DNA of 5,195 nucleotides from Clostridia bacterium (GTDB lineage: Bacteria; Bacillota; Clostridia; Christensenellales; Borkfalkiaceae): assembly GCA_900767885.1 (NCBI GenBank), contig CAAGAU010000033.1:1-5195 (forward strand), given 5' to 3'. Of the stretch, positions 1 to 5,094 are shown in pieces (the stretch's first letter is position 1; each line of letters opens with the position of its first letter). The notes beneath the pieces are model-generated. The model had not been told where the DNA came from and did no database searches. It worked only from the letters and a program-made list of their open reading frames with translations. Position numbers and translations under genes: made by a program.

Positions 1-13
1 AATATCCCCCTCT

Positions 14-110
14 TTGTCCCATACGGCATATTGAGCGTAAGCGAAATATCCCACGACCAAAGTGAAATGGTATATGCAACCGTACTTTTTCGGTGGAATC
101 CTTCACTCCT
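14..110. repeat. Degenerate dispersed-repeat-like intergenic segment
   Basis: This stretch has no plausible reading frame. It reads like a decayed copy of the widespread intergenic repeat with the core CATTCTGAGCGNAGCGAAGAATC: here CATATTGAGCGTAAGCGAAA at 27..46, then ATATCCCACGACC, and later GGTGGAATCCTTCACTCC near 93..110, which resembles the opposite arm of such elements. Short inverted pairs support a folded unit: GCATAT (26..31) with ATATGC (72..77), and AGTGAA (61..66) with TTCACT (102..107). Assignment to a repeat family rests on memory of the motif, not on a search, and the boundaries are approximate. Confidence 0.35.
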
Positions 111-111
111 A

Positions 112-184
112 TTATAAGGCGCATAATGCTGACGCATTTTAAAACTATCGTTTTGCATTTTTGCAAAATGCCTGCGCCTTATGA
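112..184. repeat. Nested inverted repeat, MITE- or REP-like
   Basis: The outer arms ATAAGGCGCA (114..123) and TGCGCCTTAT (173..182) are a perfect 10-bp inverted repeat, extendable by a U-G and a U-A pair to 112/184. Inside, GCATTTT (134..140) can pair with AAAATGC (165..171), enclosing AAAAC/GTTTT (141..145/150..154). Alternatively TTTTGCA (151..157) and TGCAAAA (162..168) form a tight hairpin with a TTTT loop, and these two inner folds exclude each other. There is no obvious target-site duplication at the arms. It could be a small mobile-derived palindromic repeat or the folded 3' end of an upstream transcript. The pairing is directly visible; the function is unknown. Confidence 0.5.
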
Positions 185-185
185 A

Positions 186-311
186 TATCGTCGCTCGCAA
201 ACCCTTGCAAGCAAGTTTGCTCACTCGACATTGACAGGATGACGTTTTTTTGTTTGTCGTTGCGAGGGAGCGTGGCGACCGCGGCGATAATGAAAAAATG
301 ACGAAAAAAAC
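186..311. repeat. Degenerate TTGCGAGGGAGCG-type repeat segment
   Basis: Bases 256..293 (GTCGTTGCGAGGGAGCG, then GGCGACCGCGGCGATAATGA) closely resemble the common dispersed intergenic repeat GTCATTGCGAGGGAGCG...GACCGCGGCAATC seen in many bacterial genomes. The part before it ends in ACTCGACATTGACAGGATGACG, wording often found at the other edge of such units. Visible structure includes GCAAAC (197..202) with GTTTGC (215..220), enclosing TTG/CAA and a CAAG loop. The perfect pair GTTTTTTT (244..251) and AAAAAAAC (304..311) brackets the core. No coding frame is credible. The family assignment is from recollection. Confidence 0.4.
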
Positions 312-322
312 TAATATAAAAA

Positions 323-355
323 AGGGCGTTTCGGGTTTTTAACTCAAAACGCTTT
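323..355. terminator. Strong hairpin, possible bidirectional terminator or insulator before gyrB
   Basis: AAAGGGCGTTT (321..331) faces AAACGCTTT (347..355), giving 9 pairs with two G-U. After one C-A mismatch the stem continues as GGGTT (333..337) with AACTC (341..345), closed by a TTT loop. On the + strand the stem is preceded by an A-run and followed by a broken T-rich stretch (TTTACTTATTT), so it could end readthrough from an upstream gene. On the - strand it is followed by six T (complement of 318..323), the better intrinsic-terminator form, and would stop antisense transcription leaving gyrB. Its right arm touches the proposed -35 hexamer. Confidence 0.55.
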
Positions 356-381
356 ACTTATTTGCCGTAATAGTTTATAAT
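353..381 (+). promoter_or_regulatory. Sigma-A-type promoter of gyrBA
   Basis: The -35 hexamer TTTACT (353..358, four of six matches to TTGACA) is separated by exactly 17 bp from a perfect -10 hexamer TATAAT (376..381). Initiation would fall near 387..390, giving an untranslated leader of about 45 nt before the gyrB start. Further -10-like hexamers follow (TATACT 383..388, TATATT 388..393) but lack a better-placed -35. I see no second promoter between gyrB and gyrA, so this one probably drives both genes. Confidence 0.7.
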
Positions 382-397
382 ATATACTATATTATAA
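375..397. promoter_or_regulatory. A/T-rich perfect dyad over the gyrB -10 and start site
   Basis: TTATAATATA (375..384) and TATATTATAA (388..397) are a perfect 10-bp inverted repeat with a 3-base TAC spacer. An outer G373/C398 pair can be added if one T is bulged. The dyad covers the -10 hexamer and the probable start point. It could be a repressor operator, a cruciform-prone or easily melted element, or a chance product of A/T-rich promoter DNA. The symmetry is seen; a regulatory role is inferred. Confidence 0.4.
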
Positions 398-422
398 CTT
401 ACTACTCGCTTATGCGGCGGGC

Positions 423-428
423 AAGGAG
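423..428 (+). promoter_or_regulatory. gyrB ribosome binding site
   Basis: AAGGAG lies six bases before the ATG at 435 and is the only strong Shine-Dalgarno match near the 5' end of the frame. It fixes the GyrB start at the sequence MDIDNK. Confidence 0.85.
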
Positions 429-434
429 ATTCAA

Positions 435-2342
435 ATGGATATCGACAATAAGGTAGAAGGGACTTACGGCGCGGATCAGATTCAGGTTCTCGAAGGACTT
501 GAACATATCAGAAAGCGTCCGGGCATGTATATTGCTTCTACGGACGAAAGAGGACTTCATCACCTCGTCAAAGAGATAGTGGATAACTCCGTAGACGAGG
601 CGTTGGCAGGTTACTGCGACACCATTACCGTAACTATCAACGAGGACGGCTCGTGTTCGGTTATGGATAACGGCAGGGGTATTCCTACCGGTATACACGA
701 AAAAGAGGGCGTTTCTACCGTAGAGGTAGTTATGACCAAGCCCAACGCGGGCGGTAAATTCGGCGGCGGCGGATATATGGTTTCGTCGGGACTTCACGGC
801 GTAGGCTTAAAGGCCGTAAACGCGCTTTCGGAGTTTGCCTCGGTAGACGTATACCAAAAGGGTAAACACTTCCGTCAGGAATACGATCGCGGCGTACCGC
901 GCGCAAGGCTTGCCACTTTAGAAGATACCACTCAAACGGGTACGCGCATAACCTTTAAACCCGACGCCGAGATTTTTGAAACCACGGTTTTCAACTACGG
1001 CACGATTAAGGGCATACTCCGCGATTTCGCGTTTTTAAACGCGGGACTTAAAGTCGTACTCGAGGATAAGCGTCCCGGGCAGGAGGCTCGCGACGAGTTG
1101 CTCTATAAGGGCGGTATTACCGAATACGTTCAGTTTCTTAACGCCAATAAAGACCCTATAAGCGACGTGCTTTATTTCCAGGAAAAATACGACGCGGTCA
1201 GCATAGAAATAGCCATGCAGTATAACGACGGCTATACCGAAAACGTAATTGCATTTGCAAACAACGTAAACACCAAAGAGGGCGGCACGCATATAGACGG
1301 TTTCCGTTTCGCGCTTTCCAAACTCGTGAACGACGCGGGCAAAAAACTCAATATGATAAAAGACGAGGATAAACTCGCGGGCGAGGACGTAAGAGAGGGT
1401 TTAACCGCCGTTATATCGGTTAAACTGCCCGAGCCGCAATTCGAGGGACAGACCAAGACCAAACTCGGCAACAGCGAGATAAGGGGATACGTCCAGAAGG
1501 CTATGGCGGAGGGTTTAGGCACTTATCTCGAAGAGAATCCGACGTTTACCAAGGAAATCCTTAACAAGTGTTTAACCGCAAAACGCGCGAGAGAGGCGGC
1601 GAGAAAGGCTCGCGAGGCAACGAGAAAAACGGCTTTTGAAAGCACCGCGCTCCCCGGCAAACTTGCCGACTGTTCGGAAAAGAACCCCGAACTTTGCGAA
1701 ATTTACCTCGTAGAGGGCGATTCCGCAGGCGGAACGGCAAAGCAGGGCAGGGACAGGCGTTTCCAGGCGATACTTCCCCTTCGCGGCAAGATACTCAACG
1801 TAGAAAAAACGCGCGTGAACAGAGTGCTTGAAAACGAAGAGATAAAGGCTATGATAACCGCTTTCGGCGGCGGAATGCTCGACGATTTCGACGTAAGCAA
1901 AATCCGTTACGACCGCGTTATCTGTATGACCGACGCGGACGTAGACGGCTCGCATATAAGAATACTCTTATTAACTTTCTTTTTCAGATATATGCGTCCG
2001 CTCGTGGAGCAGGGACACGTATATATCGCTCAGCCGCCGCTTTATAAGGCGACCAAAAATAAAGTCGATTATTATTTTTATAACGACGCCGATAAAGACG
2101 CATTTTGTCGCGAAAATCCGCGCAGCGACATACAGCGTTATAAAGGCTTGGGCGAAATGGACAAGCAACAACTTTGGGATACCACTATGAATCCCGCTAC
2201 GCGCACTTTAAGAAAAGTAACCATAGAGGACGCCGTGGAGGCGGACGCTCACTTCTCGCTGCTTATGGGCGAAGAACCCGAACAGCGCAGAAAATTTATC
2301 GAAGAAAACGCGAAATATGCAAATCGCGAACTCGATACTTAA
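435..2342 (+). CDS. gyrB: DNA gyrase subunit B (type IIA topoisomerase ATPase subunit)
   Basis: Cytoplasmic ATPase subunit of DNA gyrase (A2B2), which uses ATP to drive strand passage and negative supercoiling. Domains: GHKL ATPase (about 1..225) with E47 and N51 in EIVDNSVDEALAG (the catalytic Glu and Mg-binding Asn), D78NGRG, the AGGKF lid with K108, GLHGVG 119..124 and T170; transducer (about 226..400) with the QTK loop Q339-K341; TOPRIM (about 421..540) with E428GDSAGG, PLRGKILNVEK and D500/D502/D504; and the C-terminal GyrA-binding part with QRYKGLGEMD (567..576). At 635 residues it is full length for a Gram-positive GyrB, without the proteobacterial insertion. The lid reads TKPNAGGKF, Met115 replaces E. 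coli K110, Ser118 replaces G113, and Gln141 replaces the coumarin contact R136. The ending RRKFIEENAKYA and the gyrA partner favour GyrB over ParE. First gene of the operon. Confidence 0.97.
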   Translation: MDIDNKVEGTYGADQIQVLEGLEHIRKRPGMYIASTDERGLHHLVKEIVDNSVDEALAGYCDTITVTINEDGSCSVMDNGRGIPTGIHEKEGVSTVEVVMTKPNAGGKFGGGGYMVSSGLHGVGLKAVNALSEFASVDVYQKGKHFRQEYDRGVPRARLATLEDTTQTGTRITFKPDAEIFETTVFNYGTIKGILRDFAFLNAGLKVVLEDKRPGQEARDELLYKGGITEYVQFLNANKDPISDVLYFQEKYDAVSIEIAMQYNDGYTENVIAFANNVNTKEGGTHIDGFRFALSKLVNDAGKKLNMIKDEDKLAGEDVREGLTAVISVKLPEPQFEGQTKTKLGNSEIRGYVQKAMAEGLGTYLEENPTFTKEILNKCLTAKRAREAARKAREATRKTAFESTALPGKLADCSEKNPELCEIYLVEGDSAGGTAKQGRDRRFQAILPLRGKILNVEKTRVNRVLENEEIKAMITAFGGGMLDDFDVSKIRYDRVICMTDADVDGSHIRILLLTFFFRYMRPLVEQGHVYIAQPPLYKATKNKVDYYFYNDADKDAFCRENPRSDIQRYKGLGEMDKQQLWDTTMNPATRTLRKVTIEDAVEADAHFSLLMGEEPEQRRKFIEENAKYANRELDT

Positions 2343-2347
2343 CGGGC

Positions 2348-2354
2348 GGAGGAG
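2348..2354 (+). promoter_or_regulatory. gyrA ribosome binding site in the gyrB-gyrA spacer
   Basis: GGAGGAG sits in the 18-bp spacer between the gyrB stop (2340..2342) and the ATG at 2361, with six bases between them. It supports the upstream start of gyrA over the in-frame ATG at 2418, which has no comparable site. The spacer holds no terminator, so the genes should be co-transcribed. Confidence 0.9.
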
Positions 2355-2360
2355 TAGAAA

Positions 2361-5045
2361 ATGGCTAAAAAAGAATTCGATCAGGCTCTTACCGCCGAAT
2401 TTAAAAAGACTCTCGACATGACCAAGATAATCGACGTCGAGGTCGAAAAAGAACTTAAACAGAGTTTTATAGACTACGCGATGACGGTAAACCGTTCCAG
2501 AGCGATACCCGACGTGCGCGACGGCTTAAAGCCCGTGCATAGGCGTATTTTGTATTCTATGAACGAACTCGGACTTACCCCCGACAAGGCGTACAAAAAG
2601 TGCGCCGCCATCGTCGGCGACGTGCTCGGTAAATATCACCCGCACGGCGACAGTTCGGTTTACGACGCGCTCGTAAGGCTCGCGCAGGACTTCTCCATAA
2701 ATATGCCGCTGGTTGACGGACACGGCAACTTCGGTTCGGTGGACGGCGACCCTGCGGCTGCATACAGGTATACCGAGGCGCGTATGAGCAAAATGGCGCT
2801 CGAAATGCTCCGCGAAATCGATAAAGATACGGTAGACTTTTACCCCAACTTCGACGATACGCGTATGCAACCCGTCGTTTTGCCCGCAAGATACCCCAAC
2901 TTGCTCGTAAACGGCGCGGACGGTATAGCCGTAGGTATGGCTACGAATATTCCGCCGCACAACCTCGGCGAAGTTATAGACGGCGCGATAGCCGTACTCG
3001 ACAACCCCGATATTTCGGTTGACGATCTTTTAAAATATATTCCCGCACCCGATTATCCCACCGGCGGCATAATAATGGGCAGAAGCGGAATCCGTAACGC
3101 ATACAGAACGGGCAGGGGCAACTACGTTTTAAGGTCGAAATGCGAGATTGAGGAGTTTAACAACGGCACGAGAGAGCGTATTATCGTTCACGAATTGCCC
3201 TATCAGGTAAATAAACAAAAACTTATCGAAACAATTGCCGACTACGTAAAAACCAAGCGTCTGGAAGGTATTTCCAATGTAAACGACGAGTCTGACAGAC
3301 ACGGTATGCGTATAGTAATAGAGGTTAAAAAGGACGCTAACGCGCAAGTCGTTTTAAACTCGCTGTATAAGCAGACCAACCTGCAGGTTTCGGGCGGTAT
3401 AATTTTGCTCGCGCTGGTCGGAACGGACCCGAAAGTCCTTAACTTAAAGGAAATACTCGAGTATTACGTAGCGCACCAGAAAGACGTTATAACCCGCCGC
3501 ACCAAGTACGATCTTGCCAAGACCAAGGAGCGCGAACATATCGTAAAAGGACTTGTTATCGCGCTTGCCAATATCGACGAGGTTATAGCCATAATCAAGC
3601 GCAGCAGAGATAAGGACGACGCGTCCCGTCAACTTATCGACGCGTTTTTGCTCGACGAAAAGCAGACCACCGCTATTCTGGAAATGCGCCTTCAAAGACT
3701 CACTTCTATGGAGGTGGACAAACTCAACGAAGAACTTAAGCAACTCGAGGCGACTATCGCCGACCTCGAAGATATTCTTCAGAAACCCGAAAGAGTGGTT
3801 GCAATCATTAAAAACGACCTATTGGATATCAAAAACAGATATCCCACCCCGAGAAAAACCGAAATTTCCACCGATTATGCAGATATCGGCGAGGCAGACC
3901 TCATCGAACGCGAGGACGTGGTAATTTCTATGACTCACCTCGGTTATATCAAACGTTTAAGCACCAAGGAATGTCGCGCGCAACGCCGCGGCGGCAAGGG
4001 CGTTACGGCGCATAAACCCAAGGACGAGGACTTCGTGGAAAATATGTTCGTATGCTCCACGCACGACGATCTGTTGTTCTTCAGTTCGCTCGGCAAAGTT
4101 TATCGCATAAAGGGTTACGAAGTCCCCGAAGCGCAGAAAGTGGCAAGGGGCAGAGCGATAGTCAACCTTATTCAGGTAGACAACGGCGAGCGTATCACCG
4201 CGGTTATTCCGAGAAAGGAAAAAATTACCGATACCGAGATCGCAAACGGTGAAGAGAATATCACCGATATTACCGAAGAGAGCGGCGAAAACGGAGAAAA
4301 CGGCGGCGTGATAGACGAAAACTGCGCCGAAGGTTACGTTATGATGGCGACCAGATCCGGTCTTATCAAAAAGACGCCTATGTCGGAATTCGACAGCATA
4401 AGAAAGGGCGGTAAGATAGCGATAAGCCTTGTGGAGGGCGACGAACTAATTTCCGTACAGTTCACCAAGGGCGACGACGAAATTCTTATCGGATCAAATG
4501 CCGGCAAGTGTATTCGTTTCTCCGAAAAAGACGTAAGGGCTATGGGCAGAGATACACGCGGCGTTAAGTCTATGGAACTTGCAGAGGGCGACTTCGTTAT
4601 AGATATGCAGGTAGTCCACGCCGGCGATACGGTAATAACCGTTTCTTCCAACGGCTACGGTAAGCGCAGCACGCTTGACGATTACAGATTGCAATCCCGC
4701 GCGGGTAAAGGTATCAAAGCGGGACAATTCAACGAAGTAACCGGCAACCTCGTGGGTATTAAACCCGTAAACGAGGATGAGGACGTTATGATGATTTCCG
4801 ACACGGGTATTGCCATAAGGGTTGCCGTGGACGAAATTTCGCTTATCGGCAGAGATACGCGCGGCGTTAAAGTCATGCGCCTGGACGACGCGAAGATAGC
4901 CACCGTAACTATTGCTCCGCACGAGGAAGAAGAACCCGAACTCGACGAAGAAGGCAACCCCGTAACCGACGAAAACGGCGAAGAAAGCGGCGAAACCGCT
5001 CAACCGACCGAAAGCGGCGAAACTACGGAAAACCCCGAAGAATAA
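2361..5045 (+). CDS. gyrA: DNA gyrase subunit A (DNA breakage-reunion and wrapping subunit)
   Basis: Cleaves and rejoins the gate DNA segment through a covalent tyrosine link and wraps DNA to set positive crossing direction, partnering GyrB. An N-terminal extension (about 1..28) precedes the winged-helix/tower breakage domain. There RDGLKPVHRR (53..62), the quinolone region with G96DSSVYD102 (Ser98 and Asp102, the equivalents of E. coli S83 and D87, are unmutated) and AAAYRYTE with catalytic Y137 and R136 are visible. A coiled coil and C-gate follow (about 380..500). The CTD has six blades, with the GyrA box QRRGGKG at 541..547 and degenerate copies near 595, 681, 729, 779 and 830. The GyrA box marks gyrase, not ParC. 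At 894 residues it is longer than most Gram-positive GyrA because of the N-terminal extension, an acidic insertion (about 619..657) and an acidic tail (853..894). Tyr135 replaces the usual Met before Arg-Tyr. Confidence 0.97.
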   Translation: MAKKEFDQALTAEFKKTLDMTKIIDVEVEKELKQSFIDYAMTVNRSRAIPDVRDGLKPVHRRILYSMNELGLTPDKAYKKCAAIVGDVLGKYHPHGDSSVYDALVRLAQDFSINMPLVDGHGNFGSVDGDPAAAYRYTEARMSKMALEMLREIDKDTVDFYPNFDDTRMQPVVLPARYPNLLVNGADGIAVGMATNIPPHNLGEVIDGAIAVLDNPDISVDDLLKYIPAPDYPTGGIIMGRSGIRNAYRTGRGNYVLRSKCEIEEFNNGTRERIIVHELPYQVNKQKLIETIADYVKTKRLEGISNVNDESDRHGMRIVIEVKKDANAQVVLNSLYKQTNLQVSGGIILLALVGTDPKVLNLKEILEYYVAHQKDVITRRTKYDLAKTKEREHIVKGLVIALANIDEVIAIIKRSRDKDDASRQLIDAFLLDEKQTTAILEMRLQRLTSMEVDKLNEELKQLEATIADLEDILQKPERVVAIIKNDLLDIKNRYPTPRKTEISTDYADIGEADLIEREDVVISMTHLGYIKRLSTKECRAQRRGGKGVTAHKPKDEDFVENMFVCSTHDDLLFFSSLGKVYRIKGYEVPEAQKVARGRAIVNLIQVDNGERITAVIPRKEKITDTEIANGEENITDITEESGENGENGGVIDENCAEGYVMMATRSGLIKKTPMSEFDSIRKGGKIAISLVEGDELISVQFTKGDDEILIGSNAGKCIRFSEKDVRAMGRDTRGVKSMELAEGDFVIDMQVVHAGDTVITVSSNGYGKRSTLDDYRLQSRAGKGIKAGQFNEVTGNLVGIKPVNEDEDVMMISDTGIAIRVAVDEISLIGRDTRGVKVMRLDDAKIATVTIAPHEEEEPELDEEGNPVTDENGEESGETAQPTESGETTENPEE
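4215..4331 (+). other. Acidic insertion in the GyrA CTD between blades 2 and 3
   Basis: Residues 619..657 of GyrA interrupt the usual passage from ERITAVIP (end of blade 2) to GYVMMATRSGLIKKTP (start of blade 3). In ordinary GyrA proteins a linker of only a few residues joins these. The segment is rich in Glu, Asp, Asn, Gly and Thr (13 acidic residues by my count), contains GENGENGG, and keeps the frame, so it is probably a flexible surface loop and not a folded domain. Confidence 0.7.
4917..5042 (+). other. Acidic, low-complexity C-terminal tail of GyrA
   Basis: Residues 853..894 follow the last CTD blade. From 855 onward I count 18 Glu/Asp in 40 residues and no Lys or Arg, so the tail should be disordered and strongly negative. 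It contains the exact 14-base direct repeat GAAAGCGGCGAAAC at 4983..4996 and 5010..5023, 27 bases apart, encoding ESGET twice. In E. coli GyrA an acidic C-terminal tail tunes DNA wrapping; a similar role here is inference. Confidence 0.75.
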
Positions 5046-5050
5046 AATAA

Positions 5051-5088
5051 TTAAACGCGGCTGACTAGCCACAGGCGATTGCGTTTGA
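5051..5088. other. Hairpin just after the gyrA stop
   Basis: AAACGC (5053..5058) can pair with GCGTTT (5081..5086), extendable by U-A and U-G pairs to 5051/5088. Inside it, GGCT (5059..5062) and AGCC (5067..5070) form a 4-bp hairpin with a GACT loop. No T-run follows (GAACCACGG), so it is not a standard intrinsic terminator. It may stabilise the gyrBA mRNA 3' end or be part of the repeat that follows. Confidence 0.35.
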
Positions 5089-5094
5089 ACCACG

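Noticed and set aside
391..396. Divergent promoter on the - strand (TATAAT reading leftwards)
   Set aside because: The hexamer arises from the dyad symmetry; no -35-like sequence lies 16 to 18 bp from it on that strand (414..419 is GCGGCG), and no leftward gene is present.
1..434. Possible replication origin, since gyrB often lies near oriC
   Set aside because: I found no cluster of DnaA-box-like TTATNCACA motifs and no dnaA, dnaN or recF coding sequence; the A/T-rich part is explained by the promoter.
2174..2368. Short + strand frame bridging the gyrB-gyrA junction
   Set aside because: It is out of frame with conserved GyrB C-terminal sequence and gives a low-complexity Arg-rich peptide; no suitable ribosome binding site.
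2418..2420. Internal ATG as the true gyrA start
   Set aside because: It would give a more typical N-terminus but has no Shine-Dalgarno sequence, while GGAGGAG is correctly placed for the ATG at 2361.
2526..2960. 144-codon open frame on the - strand inside gyrA
   Set aside because: It is antisense to the breakage-reunion core including the quinolone region; its Arg/Val/His-rich translation looks like a shadow product.
435..5045. Topoisomerase IV (parE-parC) as alternative identity
   Set aside because: The second protein has an intact GyrA box QRRGGKG and six CTD blades, and the first ends like GyrB; both favour gyrase.
5051..5088. tRNA-like or riboswitch-like fold after gyrA
   Set aside because: There is no seven-pair acceptor, T-loop GGTTCGAATCC-like motif or anticodon arm; only a simple hairpin can be supported.
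4494..5093. 199-codon open frame on the - strand overlapping the 3' end of gyrA
   Set aside because: It lies antisense to clearly conserved GyrA CTD sequence, has no recognisable domain or good ribosome binding site, and is the expected by-product of gyrA codon preference.
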